Assembly: GCA_045630285.1 (NCBI GenBank)
Contig: JAZQSX010000048.1
Location: forward strand, 1-45,806
Direction: 5' to 3'
Source of the DNA: RGIG3009 sp045630285
GTDB taxonomy: Bacteria > Bacillota > Clostridia > Oscillospirales > Acutalibacteraceae
DNA: 45,806 nt
Part shown: positions 31,789 through 41,104 of the stretch, in pieces
Layout of the letters: each line of letters starts with the position of its first letter
How positions within the stretch are numbered: position 1 is the first letter of the stretch
The notes under the pieces: model-generated
Databases searched by the model: none
Seen by the model: only the letters and a program-made list of their open reading frames with translations
What the model was told of the DNA's origin: nothing
Program-made: the position numbers and the translations under genes

Positions 31789-32244
31789 TTATTCCGGCCG
31801 TTGCAGTTTTCTCAGTTCCTCCGCCAAGGCTGCCGCATCCGCCTCGGTCTTGGTGATGCACACAAACGTATCCTCGCCCGCCAGCGTGCCGACCAACGTA
31901 TCCCAATGCAGCGAATCCATCGCCGCACACGCCGCCTGCGCCATACCGGCAATGCACTTGACTACCACCAGATTGCAGGCGGGCTCGACCCCACGCACCG
32001 CATCCTGGAAAATAGAATTGAAGCGAGCAGAAATATGCGTCTTTTCCGTGGTGGCAACGGCGTAATGATAGGTACCGTTGTTGTCCAGCGTTTTGACCAG
32101 ACGCAGCTCCTTGATATCACGGGAAACCGTCGCTTGCGTTACCTGAAAGCCACTTTGCTCCAACGCACCGATAAGCTCATCCTGCGTTTCAATGCGACGG
32201 CTGCGGATAATCTCCAAAATACACGCTTGTCGTTTGGATTTCAT
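31789..32244 (-). CDS. argR: Arginine repressor
   Basis: This is a hexameric arginine-responsive regulator of 151 residues. The N-terminal winged HTH (about 1-70) includes TQDELIGALEQSGFQVTQAT and VSRDIKELRL. The C-terminal domain contains TLAGEDTFVCITK, related to the GTxAGxDT oligomerisation and arginine-binding segment. In Firmicutes argR sits between tlyA/nadK and recN, as it does here. It is 3 bp behind nadK and probably co-transcribed. Confidence 0.95.
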   Translation of the reverse strand: MKSKRQACILEIIRSRRIETQDELIGALEQSGFQVTQATVSRDIKELRLVKTLDNNGTYHYAVATTEKTHISARFNSIFQDAVRGVEPACNLVVVKCIAGMAQAACAAMDSLHWDTLVGTLAGEDTFVCITKTEADAAALAEELRKLQRPE

Positions 32245-32247
32245 ACC

Positions 32248-33081
32248 TTATCCCTTCCTGTTCAACAATTTCTGATCGAGAATCTCATAAAATGACCGTT
32301 CCTTTAACCGAATCAGCGACGCCTGCACCGCCGAACGCTTAATGCGGATCACACCGTCCTCCGGTACCGGAATGGCCTCCTCGCCGTCCACCGTCACGAA
32401 CACCGTCACGTTCGGGCGATGATCGGCGGTAAGCACCAGCTCCGCATCCTCATGGAACAAATACGGACGTGTGTGCAAGGAATGGGGGCAGATCGGCGTC
32501 AACAGCAAGCAACGCAGCGACGGATCCACCATAGGACCGCCCGCCGACAGCGAATACGCCGTCGAGCCGGTAGGCGTCGCAACGATCACGCCGTCTGCCT
32601 GATATACCGCCACAGGAGACTCCCCGTTATGTACCGTCACCTCGATCATACGGGACAACGCCCCACGGGAGATCACCGCTTCGTTCAGCGCACGGCACTG
32701 CACGTCGCCCTCACTGCCGCTGACACATACGTCAAGCAGCATACGCTTTTCCACGGCATAATCACCGCTGAGCAAGCGGTCGAGTTCGTCCAGTTCATTC
32801 AGCTCCAGGCCCGCCATAAAGCCGAGACGACCGCTGTTGATGCCAAGCACCGGCTTGTCAAACGCCGCTGCACACTTGGCACAATGCAGGATCGTACCGT
32901 CACCGCCAATGGCGATCGCCGCATCACACGAAGCGAGCAGCGTTTCCAGATCCCGTGGCGGAAACACCGTATCCTGCGGTAGCTCGTAGGCGATCGACCG
33001 CACACGCAGCGCTTCGCACACACGTGCCACCGCCGCTTCACAATCGTGGATCTGATAGTTGGGGATCACGGCGAGTTTCAT
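32248..33081 (-). CDS. nadK: NAD kinase
   Basis: This enzyme phosphorylates NAD to NADP, 277 residues. The hallmark GGDGT (59-63) and NSGRLGF (82-88) are present, followed by the conserved TPTGSTAYSLSAGGP. The length is normal for bacterial NadK. The ATG follows GGAGG with short spacing, 12 bp after the tlyA stop. It is co-oriented with dxs, whose pathway uses NADPH downstream. Confidence 0.96.
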   Translation of the reverse strand: MKLAVIPNYQIHDCEAAVARVCEALRVRSIAYELPQDTVFPPRDLETLLASCDAAIAIGGDGTILHCAKCAAAFDKPVLGINSGRLGFMAGLELNELDELDRLLSGDYAVEKRMLLDVCVSGSEGDVQCRALNEAVISRGALSRMIEVTVHNGESPVAVYQADGVIVATPTGSTAYSLSAGGPMVDPSLRCLLLTPICPHSLHTRPYLFHEDAELVLTADHRPNVTVFVTVDGEEAIPVPEDGVIRIKRSAVQASLIRLKERSFYEILDQKLLNRKG

Positions 33082-33093
33082 CTCGCCACCTCC

Positions 33094-33915
33094 TTACGAT
33101 AAGCTTTCAAAGCTCTTCTCCACCAGTTCACGAATATCCGGCAGGGTCGTCTCCCCTGCCCGATAGTGAAGAAGCGCCAAATATTCAATGTTTCCGCTCT
33201 GACGACCAGCACCGCCCGTAATCGGCGAGGCAAGTAGCATCTCCACCGAGCAATGCTGCTCAGCAAAGAACTCACACAGCTCCCGCAGAACACGGCAGTG
33301 CACACGACGGTCACGAACGATGCCGTTCTTTCCAACATCGGCACGTCCCGCTTCAAACTGCGGCTTGATCAGCACGAACAGCCGTGCGCCCTCCTTCAAA
33401 AAGGGAAAAACCGACGGCAGGGCGCTTCTCAGCGAAATAAAGGAGACGTCCATAGTCAGCACGTCGACCGAAGTCGGGGCAATGCGTGACAAAAGCTCGG
33501 ATTGCCGACGAATATCGGTTCCCGAAAGATCCTCCACACGGTAATCGGCACACAAAGACGGATGCAGCTGTCCGTGGCCTACATCAATTGCATAGACCTT
33601 TGATGCACCGTTGCGCAGCAGGCATTCGGTAAAACCACCCGTGGAAGCACCGACATCCATAGCCGTGCACCCGACGGAAAGCGGCGAGGTCTGCTTCAGT
33701 GCGTGCTCCAGCTTCAGTCCGCCACGGCCGACGTAGGCGTCACACTGTGCTTCGCAGGAAACCACGTCATCGGGCGACAAGCGATAGGCAGGTTTATACA
33801 CCACATTACCGTTCACCGTCACGTCCCCGGCACGGATCCGCTCGCACGCCTTATCACGGCCACTCGCCAGCCCTTGCGCTACCAGGTAGACATCAAGGCG
33901 CTGCTCATTCGGCAC
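33094..33915 (-). CDS. tlyA: TlyA family rRNA 2'-O-methyltransferase
   Basis: The protein has 273 residues with an N-terminal S4 RNA-binding domain (about 1-60) and a FtsJ-like methyltransferase domain. The joining motif YVGRGGLKLEHAL (61-73) and the SAM motif DVGASTGGFT (87-96) are clear. Family members methylate ribose in 16S/23S rRNA; the older name hemolysin is misleading. The start codon is GTG at 33915, within the last codons of dxs, giving an 11-bp overlap and likely translational coupling. Confidence 0.94.
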   Translation of the reverse strand: MPNEQRLDVYLVAQGLASGRDKACERIRAGDVTVNGNVVYKPAYRLSPDDVVSCEAQCDAYVGRGGLKLEHALKQTSPLSVGCTAMDVGASTGGFTECLLRNGASKVYAIDVGHGQLHPSLCADYRVEDLSGTDIRRQSELLSRIAPTSVDVLTMDVSFISLRSALPSVFPFLKEGARLFVLIKPQFEAGRADVGKNGIVRDRRVHCRVLRELCEFFAEQHCSVEMLLASPITGGAGRQSGNIEYLALLHYRAGETTLPDIRELVEKSFESLS

Positions 33916-35773
33916 GTCCCGTCGCCTCCCCCATAATGCGGCGCACCATACTATCCACGTCCAGACCGACCGATTTCAGTCCTTCCTCCACCGTGCCGTG
34001 CGAAACGATCGTATCGATCGCCACCGGGTCATAGACACCGTCGTAGCGCTGCTGCAGCAGGGCGGCACCCAACTGCTGGGCCACGCCGCCCGCACGGGCG
34101 CATTCTTCGAAGAAAATGATACGGGGGTATGCTTGAACAATGGTCAGTACTTCCTCCGGAATCGGATGAATACGTGTCAGCTTCAGAATTGAAACGGGAT
34201 GCTTGGTACGCAGCCGCTTGGCAGCCTGCAACGCATTGCCAAACAACCGACCGTAGGTGACGACAAGCGTGCTTGCCAGCGGATCACGGAACAGCGTAAA
34301 CGGTTGACCGTCCGGCTGGTAATTCGCCAACACCGACGGCTCGCTTCCCTTGGGATAGCGCACCGCCGCAATACCTGGAATATCATACACCGCTTGCTTG
34401 AGCGATATCTCCAGTTCAGCGTGGCTGGACGGTGCCAAAACGGTGGTGTTCGGGATCGTGGATAAAAACGCAACGTCATACAATCCCTGATGCGTTTCGC
34501 CGTCATCCGGCACCACACCCGCGCGGTCGATCGCCAGTACGATATGATTGTTCATGATCGACGTATCGTTAAGCAGTTGATCGTACGCACGCTGCAAAAA
34601 GGTGGAATACACCGCAAACACCGGCAGCGCACCACCAACAGCCAGCCCCGACGCAAAGGTCACGGCGTGCTCCTCCGCAATACCAACGTCAAAGCAACGC
34701 TTGGGATATTGCGCCGCAAAAGCAGAAAGACCGGTCCCGTCCGTCATGGCAGCGGTCACAGCGCACAAACGCTTGTCCGCTTCAGCCATACGGCATAGGG
34801 TGTCGCCCGCCACCTGCGAAAATCCACGGCTCCCCGCCTTGGAGGTGCCGCTGGTAACGTCAAATTGCGAAATACCATGGTAGAGATCGGGATTGTCGAT
34901 CGCCGGCTGGTACCCACGGCCCTTGACCGTTTCCACGTGCAGCAGCACCGGACGGTCGATGTTCTTGGCGGTCTGCAGTGCACGGATCAGATCACGCATA
35001 TTGTGACCGTCCACCGGGCCGAGATAGTAGTAACCCATTTCCTCGAACACCGTGCTGTTGTGGTACACCGACTTTTTGATATGCGTCTTCGTACGCCACA
35101 TCCACCGATGCAGCGGTTTACCGATCAACGGAATATGCGAAATGCCGTTGCCAAAATTGGTCTTGGTTTTAACATACTTCGGCATCGAACGCAACCGGGC
35201 CAAATGCCGTGCCACAAAGCCGACGTTTTGATTGATCGACATACGGTTATCGTTGAGGATCACAATCAAACGGTCGTGGCTGCGACCGCCGTTGCACAAG
35301 CCTTCATAGGCAAGACCGCCCGTCATCGAGCCGTCACCGATCACCGCCACGACGTACCCACCGTTGCCGGAAAGCGCCTTTGCCTTTGCCAAGCCGTTTG
35401 CCGCCGAGATCGACGTACTGCTGTGGCCGACAATGAAGGTATCATATTCACTTTCTGACGGACGGGGAAAGCCCGAAATGCCGCCGCTTTTGCGAAGAGT
35501 CGAGAATTGCTCCCGACGGCCTGTCAACAGCTTATGCGCATAGCACTGATGACCCACGTCCCAGATGATCTGATCATCTGGCGCCGTAAATTGACGATGC
35601 AAAGCAACGGTCAGCTCCACCACGCCCAGATTGGACGCCAGGTGGCCACCGTTTTTCGACACCGTATTCACAATGGTCTGTCGCAGTTCTTCGCAAAGAG
35701 GGTCCAGCTCTTCACGTGACAGTCGCTTCACGTCATCCGGCGATTGAATGCCGGACAAAATCGATTCTGGCAT
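33905..35773 (-). CDS. dxs: 1-deoxy-D-xylulose-5-phosphate synthase
   Basis: This is the first enzyme of the MEP isoprenoid pathway: it condenses pyruvate and glyceraldehyde 3-phosphate using thiamine diphosphate. It has 622 residues. The catalytic start region has HLASNLGVVELTVALH; the ThDP motif runs from GDGSM (146-150) to NDN (174-176). The transketolase pyrimidine domain contains DVGIAEEHAV. The ATG at 35773 is preferred because the first ATG (35782) is too close to GGGAGG. It sits directly after ispA, as in many Firmicutes. Confidence 0.95.
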   Translation of the reverse strand: MPESILSGIQSPDDVKRLSREELDPLCEELRQTIVNTVSKNGGHLASNLGVVELTVALHRQFTAPDDQIIWDVGHQCYAHKLLTGRREQFSTLRKSGGISGFPRPSESEYDTFIVGHSSTSISAANGLAKAKALSGNGGYVVAVIGDGSMTGGLAYEGLCNGGRSHDRLIVILNDNRMSINQNVGFVARHLARLRSMPKYVKTKTNFGNGISHIPLIGKPLHRWMWRTKTHIKKSVYHNSTVFEEMGYYYLGPVDGHNMRDLIRALQTAKNIDRPVLLHVETVKGRGYQPAIDNPDLYHGISQFDVTSGTSKAGSRGFSQVAGDTLCRMAEADKRLCAVTAAMTDGTGLSAFAAQYPKRCFDVGIAEEHAVTFASGLAVGGALPVFAVYSTFLQRAYDQLLNDTSIMNNHIVLAIDRAGVVPDDGETHQGLYDVAFLSTIPNTTVLAPSSHAELEISLKQAVYDIPGIAAVRYPKGSEPSVLANYQPDGQPFTLFRDPLASTLVVTYGRLFGNALQAAKRLRTKHPVSILKLTRIHPIPEEVLTIVQAYPRIIFFEECARAGGVAQQLGAALLQQRYDGVYDPVAIDTIVSHGTVEEGLKSVGLDVDSMVRRIMGEATGRAE

Positions 35774-35801
35774 AGCAGCCATTCCTCCCAGTTACCCCAA
35801 C

Positions 35802-36689
35802 TCAATGCGAGCGCACCAGCAGTGCCTCTGCCAAAGCATACAGGTCGGCCCGTTCATCGGAAAACGCAGTCAGGGATTCCGTGGCCCGACGGGTATACTC
35901 CGCAGCACAGCGCCGTGCCTTCTCCAATCCGAGCAGCGAGACGTAGGTGCTCTTTTCATTCTCACTGTCACTGCCGACCGGCTTTCCCAGCTCCTCGGCA
36001 GTGGCCGTAACATCCAAAATATCATCCACGATCTGGAAGCACAGGCCAAGATAGTACCCGTACTCACCGGCACTGCGAATCTGTTCTTCGCTTCCGCCGC
36101 CCAAGATCGCACCCATACGGCACGCCGCCGTCAGCAGCGCCGCCGTTTTTCCTTCCTGCAGCTTTTGCAGCGTCGGCAGATCGATGCGCTTGCCCTCGCT
36201 GGCAAGATCCAGCACCTGACCGCCGATCATCCCGTAAATCCCCGCACGGTCGGCCAGCTCATACGCCGCACGCACCGCCGCTTCGGGAGCGACCTGCGTT
36301 TTCGGCGACAGCATCACCTCAAATGCACGGTTCAGCAAGGCGTCTCCGGCAAGCAACGCCATGGTTTCACCATAAGCGGCGTGCACCGAGGGTTTGCCAC
36401 GGCGCAACGGGCTGTTATCCATACACGGCAGGTCGTCATGCACCAGTGAGTAGGAATGGATCATCTCGATCGCCGCCGCAAACGGCGCCGCTTTTTCAGG
36501 ATCGCCGCCGCACAGGCGGCAAAACTCCAACAACAGAACCGGTCGGATCCGCTTGCCGCCGCCCTCACAGGCATACGCCATCAACGGAGCAACGCTGACT
36601 TCTCCCTCCACCGTCGTCGGCAGCGCCTTTGCAATCGCCTGCTCGACCACTTCGACGTGACCGATCAAGCGCTCGGTATACAGTGCCAT
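35802..36689 (-). CDS. ispA: Polyprenyl synthetase (farnesyl diphosphate synthase-like)
   Basis: This is a trans-isoprenyl diphosphate synthase of 295 residues. The first aspartate-rich motif is DDLPCMD (85-91) and the second is DDILD (221-225). GGGKRIRP (43-50) binds diphosphate. Length and gene order (xseA-xseB-ispA-dxs) support farnesyl diphosphate synthase, although chain length cannot be proved from sequence. The ATG lies one base after the xseB stop, so translation is coupled. Confidence 0.94.
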   Translation of the reverse strand: MALYTERLIGHVEVVEQAIAKALPTTVEGEVSVAPLMAYACEGGGKRIRPVLLLEFCRLCGGDPEKAAPFAAAIEMIHSYSLVHDDLPCMDNSPLRRGKPSVHAAYGETMALLAGDALLNRAFEVMLSPKTQVAPEAAVRAAYELADRAGIYGMIGGQVLDLASEGKRIDLPTLQKLQEGKTAALLTAACRMGAILGGGSEEQIRSAGEYGYYLGLCFQIVDDILDVTATAEELGKPVGSDSENEKSTYVSLLGLEKARRCAAEYTRRATESLTAFSDERADLYALAEALLVRSH

Positions 36690-36690
36690 A

Positions 36691-36897
36691 TCACTCGTCC
36701 TCTCCGGTAACCGTCAGCGTCAGCTGCGTGATCTTTTGTTCCGCCGCTTTCAGCGACTCGTTGCAGAACGCCGTCAGCTTAGCGCCTTCCTCAAACAGCT
36801 TCAGCGATTCGTCCAGCGTGCAATTGCCGCCTTCCAGCTGCGCTACGATCTCTTCCAAACGTGCCATTGCACTCTCAAACGTCCATTCAGTAGCCAT
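36691..36897 (-). CDS. xseB: Exodeoxyribonuclease VII small subunit
   Basis: The protein has 68 residues: MATEWTFESAMARLEEIVAQ, then LEGGNCTLDESLKLFEEGAK, with an acidic tail. It is a short helical partner that binds XseA in several copies. The ATG at 36897 overlaps the xseA stop by one base (TAATG), and AAGGAGG lies 9 nt upstream. A longer form starting further upstream is not supported. Confidence 0.95.
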   Translation of the reverse strand: MATEWTFESAMARLEEIVAQLEGGNCTLDESLKLFEEGAKLTAFCNESLKAAEQKITQLTLTVTGEDE

Positions 36898-38126
36898 TAC
36901 GTCGCCTCCTTTATCGGATGTACCGCACTCACACGGCAATCCACCTCACCGTCGCACAAACGGAGCTGAATTTCTTCCCCTGCCTGCAGTTCGGATGCCG
37001 AGCGGATCACCGCTCCCCCTTTGCCTGCCAACGCATAGCCGCGTGACAGCACCCGCAACGGGCTCAGCGCATCCAGCTTTCCGGCGGCCGTCGCCAAGCG
37101 GTTAGACGCTCCGGCGGTCATGCGTTGCGCCGCAGAGGAAAAGCTCCGCACCACACGGTCAAGACGCATCGCACGCTCCTCCACGGGATACAGCGGTGTC
37201 ACCAGACACCGTTTCGAGGACAGTGCCGTCAACCGCTGGCGGCTATGCAGCAGCGCTCCGTTTGCCGCTCTGGCAACGGCTTCGCCGAGCAAAGCCGCCC
37301 GACGGCGCAATTCGGTAATATCGGGAACCGCCAGCTCAGCGGCAGCCGACGGAGTCGGCGCACGCAGATCGGCGACAAAATCACAAATGGTAAAATCCGT
37401 TTCATGCCCCACGCAGGAAATGATCGGAATGGTGGCAGCCGCCACGGCACGTGCCACCCGTTCATCGTTAAACGCCCACAGCTCCTCAAGCGAGCCACCA
37501 CCGCGTCCCAGCAGGATCACGTCCGGTGTTAGCGGATCCCCCGCTGCCTTCATCCGCTCAAACTGCCGAAGCGCCGCACACAACTGTGCCGGAGCGCCGT
37601 CACCCTGCACCAACGTCGGGATCAGCACCACGTCCGCCAGCGGATAGCGTCGGCTCAGCACGTTGAAAATATCCCGTACAGCGGCGCCGGTCTCTGAGGT
37701 GATAACACCGACACGCTTCGGATACGCCGGCAACGGTTTTTTACGGTTCTCATCAAACAGACCTTCCTCATCCAAGCGCCGCTTGAGCTGTTCATACGCC
37801 ACCTGCAACGCACCGGCGCCGTCCGGCTGCATATCGTCCAGATAGATCTGGAACGAGCCGTCCTTTTCGTACAGCGAGATCCGTGCCCGCACAATGACCT
37901 TCATACCGTTTTCCGGCACGAACGCCACCCGAGAAGCGGCAGAACGGAACATCACCGCACGCACCAACGCTGTTTCGTCCTTCAGCGACAGATACCAGTG
38001 TCCGGATTTGTAATGATTGACAAAATTGCTGATCTCGCCGCTGAGCATCACACACGCCAGATTGGCGTCACCCTCCAACAGCGATTTTACATAGCGGTTC
38101 AATTGGCTGACAGTGATCACCGTCAT
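36897..38126 (-). CDS. xseA: Exodeoxyribonuclease VII large subunit
   Basis: This is the catalytic subunit that degrades single-stranded DNA into oligonucleotides, 409 residues. The N-terminal OB-fold region includes LNRYVKSLLEGDANLACVML and GHWYLSLKDE. The nuclease domain contains GVITSETGAAVRDI, ILLGRGGGSLEELWAFN and CVGHETDFTICDFVADLRAP, and the C-terminal half is helical. The ATG overlaps the stop of the preceding TsaD-like gene by four bases. Confidence 0.95.
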   Translation of the reverse strand: MTVITVSQLNRYVKSLLEGDANLACVMLSGEISNFVNHYKSGHWYLSLKDETALVRAVMFRSAASRVAFVPENGMKVIVRARISLYEKDGSFQIYLDDMQPDGAGALQVAYEQLKRRLDEEGLFDENRKKPLPAYPKRVGVITSETGAAVRDIFNVLSRRYPLADVVLIPTLVQGDGAPAQLCAALRQFERMKAAGDPLTPDVILLGRGGGSLEELWAFNDERVARAVAAATIPIISCVGHETDFTICDFVADLRAPTPSAAAELAVPDITELRRRAALLGEAVARAANGALLHSRQRLTALSSKRCLVTPLYPVEERAMRLDRVVRSFSSAAQRMTAGASNRLATAAGKLDALSPLRVLSRGYALAGKGGAVIRSASELQAGEEIQLRLCDGEVDCRVSAVHPIKEAT

Positions 38127-39070
38127 CGCACCTCGCCTCCCGCTTTCAGACAGGTCAGCACCGCAATACCCGCCGCATTATCCGCCGAGTATGGGGGCGG
38201 TGCAAAATAACCGCCAAACCGTTCGGACAGTCTCGCACGCAAATACCCATTAGACATCACGCCGCCGGCGTACACCACCGGCAGCTCACCATACTGCTGC
38301 AGCAGTCGTTCCGTCATCGCTTCCACCGCACCGCAAACGCTGCGCAAGCAGAACCGTGCCACGTCTTCCGCCGGCGCACCGTCGGCAAGCAGCTTGCGGC
38401 ACTGATTTTCCACACCGGACAAATGACAGCTTGCCCCCTCCATCGACGGGCGGGGCAGTTTACCTTCAACAGGCTGTGCCAATCTCTCCAGAGCAGGGCC
38501 GGCAGGAAACGCCAGTCCCAGCATACCGCCGACACGGTCGATCAGCTGACCGGCCTTCAGATCCAATGATCCGGCCACACGCTCACACCGAATGACCGAT
38601 TCCGTATCCGGCTGAACCAACAGTGCATCGGTCGTACCGCCCGACACGTGAAATGCGAGAAACGGCTTGTCCTTAAGCGACATAGCCTTGGCACCGTACA
38701 GCGCTGCCATAACGTGTCCCTGCTGATGCGAAAAGCGATAGCACGGAACGCCAAGCGTCAAGGCAATCTGCTGCGCCGCACCCTCACCTGACAGGAAGCA
38801 CGGCATATACGAGCCCTCCGCCTGCGACGGGCGGTTGGACGCCCCCACCGCCATGACCGACGAAAGCTCACCCACCTCGTCTACCAGACGTTCAAACAGC
38901 TCCGGCAACTGACGCACGTGATGAAAAAGGGCGTCACTTTGGCGCAGACCGAGTTCGCCATCCTTGACGGGTAAAAGTTGTTTTACTTGCCAAAGCGCCC
39001 CCGTCTCGGCTTCCAAAGCCGCGACGGAGGTCGTGTAATTGCTGGTATCCAGCCCCAAATATCTTGTCAT
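38123..39070 (-). CDS. TsaD/Kae1-like (peptidase M22 family) protein
   Basis: This is a 315-residue ASKHA-fold protein related to TsaD, the enzyme of tRNA t6A synthesis, but shorter and divergent. It begins MTRYLGLDTSNYTTSVAALE (TsaD usually has an ETSCDET start). The metal-binding HxxxH is kept as HQQGH in FSHQQGHVMAA, followed by LAFHVSGGTTDALLV and later YAGGVMSNGYLR. It is probably a Clostridia-specific paralogue; a true TsaD should exist elsewhere. It sits between nusB (1 bp apart) and xseA (4-bp overlap). The start at 39070 is where the domain begins. Confidence 0.82.
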   Translation of the reverse strand: MTRYLGLDTSNYTTSVAALEAETGALWQVKQLLPVKDGELGLRQSDALFHHVRQLPELFERLVDEVGELSSVMAVGASNRPSQAEGSYMPCFLSGEGAAQQIALTLGVPCYRFSHQQGHVMAALYGAKAMSLKDKPFLAFHVSGGTTDALLVQPDTESVIRCERVAGSLDLKAGQLIDRVGGMLGLAFPAGPALERLAQPVEGKLPRPSMEGASCHLSGVENQCRKLLADGAPAEDVARFCLRSVCGAVEAMTERLLQQYGELPVVYAGGVMSNGYLRARLSERFGGYFAPPPYSADNAAGIAVLTCLKAGGEVR

Positions 39071-39071
39071 G

Positions 39072-39470
39072 TTATGCCTCGCCGCGCCGTGCGACACCGC
39101 CCAGCACGCCGTTGATAAATGCCGCATCGGCGTCACCGCCGTACCGCTTTGCCAATTCCACAGCCTCGTTGATAGAAACGCTGACCGGAATATCCTCCAC
39201 CCATTGCATTTCGAAGATCGCCAGGCGCAGGATCGCCAGAGCTACACGTGAGATGCGGTCACGGCTCCAATTATGGGCCGATGCGGAAATCAGTTCGTCG
39301 ATCTCTGCTTCGTGCGCCACCGCACCCTCTGCCAGGGAGATCGCAAACGAATCCACGGCAATGTCACGCGCTTCTCCTGCGTTTTCCAGAATTTCTGCGA
39401 TCGATTCCTCGCAAAAACTCCGCTCAAACAGCAGAGCAAACGCCAATTCTCTCGCTTCCCGTCGAGTCAT
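39072..39470 (-). CDS. nusB: Transcription antitermination factor NusB
   Basis: This is an all-helical RNA-binding protein of 132 residues that works with NusE at boxA in rRNA transcription. It begins MTRREARELAFALLFERSF and ends with VSINEAVELAKRYGGDADAA and FINGVLGGV, the conserved NusB C-terminal signature. The ATG at 39470 is preferred because the domain begins there, although the ribosome binding site (AAAGG, 11 nt) is weak. Longer ATG options give an unrelated N-terminus. It lies in the standard asp23-nusB-xseA order. Confidence 0.93.
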   Translation of the reverse strand: MTRREARELAFALLFERSFCEESIAEILENAGEARDIAVDSFAISLAEGAVAHEAEIDELISASAHNWSRDRISRVALAILRLAIFEMQWVEDIPVSVSINEAVELAKRYGGDADAAFINGVLGGVARRGEA

Positions 39471-39544
39471 GCACAACCAGGCCTTTCTGTTTTCAAATTC
39501 CCAAAGCGGCCCCCCGCACCACAGCACGGAAGGCACACTCATGA

Positions 39545-39913
39545 TTATTTCTCGTTTGCTGCTTTGGTCTCCAGTTCCATACCGGCAATATGCACGTTGA
39601 CCTTGGTGACCGGCTTACCGGTCATCGCCTGCACGGCACTCTTGACCTGACGCTGGATCTGGCCGGCGACATCGGGAATGCGGAATCCCACCTTCAGATT
39701 CACGTATACGTCGATGATCGTTTCGTTTTCGTTATTGATGACAGCAACCGTTTTGGTGCCCGAGGAATTAACCAGACCGCGGATGTCAATAGAACGGTTC
39801 GCCATACTTGCCACACCGGGAACCTCCACCGCCGCCGTTGCGGCAATGGTGCCGATCACTTCCTCGGAAATGATGCAACGACCTTCCGGCGTTTTATACT
39901 GCTTCGCATCCAT
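39545..39913 (-). CDS. Asp23/Gls24 family envelope stress protein
   Basis: The protein has 122 residues. It opens MDAKQYKTPEGRCIISEEVI, then AATAAVEVPGVASMA, and ends VNVHIAGMELETKAANEK. It is a YqhY-type member of the Asp23 family, linked in other Firmicutes to the cell envelope and to control of fatty-acid (acetyl-CoA carboxylase) activity. GGGAGG lies 8 nt before the ATG. A housekeeping promoter at 39945-39974 makes it the first gene of the nusB-to-dxs group, separate from spoIIIA control. Confidence 0.92.
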   Translation of the reverse strand: MDAKQYKTPEGRCIISEEVIGTIAATAAVEVPGVASMANRSIDIRGLVNSSGTKTVAVINNENETIIDVYVNLKVGFRIPDVAGQIQRQVKSAVQAMTGKPVTKVNVHIAGMELETKAANEK

Positions 39914-39944
39914 GCTGAAGTCCTCCCTTTCACTTTATGTCACT

Positions 39945-39974
39945 ATTATATACCACAAAGTGTCTCCGGGGCAA
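39945..39974 (-). promoter_or_regulatory. Promoter of the asp23-nusB operon
   Basis: Minus strand: -35 TTGCCC (39974-39969), an 18-nt spacer and -10 TATAAT (39950-39945), 32 nt before the asp23 ATG. Confidence 0.7.
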
Positions 39975-39984
39975 CAGTTTTTTA

Positions 39985-40527
39985 TTATTTTACCGTAACA
40001 ATATTGATATTTTGTGTCAAAATTCCCGATTGAGCCGTCACGGCCTGAGAAATTTTCGCCGTATCCTGCGGTGTCAGCGAATCGGCATCCACCACGACGC
40101 TGCAGTTTTGCCCCTCAATGTACACCACGCAATCCGCAAATCCTTTCGCTTTGATCAAGCTTTCGATCTTGCTTTCCTGCTCGATCGCTTTGGTGATCGC
40201 CAGCACCTGCTCGGTGGCAGCCGCCTTTTGCTCCTCCGTCGCTTTCACGTCATTCAGCAGTTCTTTTACCGTCTCGGTCATTTCCTCACGGGCGCTCTGC
40301 CGGCTGGCACGTGCCTGCGCAAAATACGCCGACGAGCCGCTGTCCGGCGTGGTATTCACGTTCAAAGCATCCCCCAACGTTTTGTCATCATTTTCCTCCT
40401 GCCGCACGCCGCTATCCAACAGTCCTGTAGGTGATTGAGCCAGATAATAGTTGAGATATACCGCCATTCCCAGCGCCACGACCAGCGTGCCGAGCAGCAG
40501 CTGCTTTTTACCGAAAAACTTTTTCAT
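39985..40527 (-). CDS. spoIIIAH: Stage III sporulation protein AH
   Basis: This is a mother-cell membrane protein of the SpoIIIA-SpoIIQ channel, 180 residues. There is one N-terminal membrane segment (QLLLGTLVVALGMAVYLNYY); the rest is exposed. An Ala/Glu-rich helical stretch (about 60-115) precedes a YscJ/FliF-like ring-building domain near the C-terminus (GFADCVVYIEGQNCSVVVDA). The start at 40527 is the ATG directly before the membrane segment. It is the last gene of the spoIIIA operon. Confidence 0.94.
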   Translation of the reverse strand: MKKFFGKKQLLLGTLVVALGMAVYLNYYLAQSPTGLLDSGVRQEENDDKTLGDALNVNTTPDSGSSAYFAQARASRQSAREEMTETVKELLNDVKATEEQKAAATEQVLAITKAIEQESKIESLIKAKGFADCVVYIEGQNCSVVVDADSLTPQDTAKISQAVTAQSGILTQNINIVTVK

Positions 40528-40541
40528 TGGTTGTCTCTCCC

Positions 40542-41090
40542 TTACGATAGTTTCGTTACACACACCCGCTTTGCGGACAAATCCATCGCCACCGTCACCG
40601 CTTCTATAATGCGCTGACGCACCTCTTCACGATCACCGCCCTCACAGACGACCACCACGCCACGGATCGTTGGCTGGATCTCGGTGACAAGCAAGCCTTC
40701 CCGCCCGTCACCCGTCTCCACGACGATCACCGAGCTCTCGCTGCCGTCGCTTTGCGTCAAACGGGAAGCGCTGTCATCGGTATCCTCCCGACGGTCGGAA
40801 TTGTGGCGCTGTTCGGTGGCGTACACGTACTCCACCCCGTTTTCCAACGTCACCAGCACCTCGCATTCTCCGGCGCCCTCGATGCGGCTGACAAGGGTGC
40901 ATAGCCGCTCCTCTGTCTGCTGTACGAACAGCTCCGCACTCATCACCGACGTCTCTGCCGTTGTCCCGCTTGGCAGCAGCTCCGACAGGGCGATCAAGGC
41001 GATCCCCACCACGCCAACTGCCAGAACGATCTTACGCCCCGTATTGCCGTGAAGCCACTCCGTTATGTTTTTTATCCCGTGTTGTCCCAC
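40542..41090 (-). CDS. spoIIIAG: Stage III sporulation protein AG
   Basis: The protein has 182 residues with one N-terminal membrane segment (KIVLAVGVVGIALIALSELL). The exposed region has EERLCTLVSRIEGAGECEVL and later GVVVVCEGGDREEVRQRIIE, the ring-building motif typical of SpoIIIAG. It forms a large ring in the channel between mother cell and forespore. It is spaced 14 bp from spoIIIAF and from spoIIIAH. Confidence 0.94.
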   Translation of the reverse strand: MGQHGIKNITEWLHGNTGRKIVLAVGVVGIALIALSELLPSGTTAETSVMSAELFVQQTEERLCTLVSRIEGAGECEVLVTLENGVEYVYATEQRHNSDRREDTDDSASRLTQSDGSESSVIVVETGDGREGLLVTEIQPTIRGVVVVCEGGDREEVRQRIIEAVTVAMDLSAKRVCVTKLS

Positions 41091-41104
41091 GATCCGTCAT
41101 CCTT

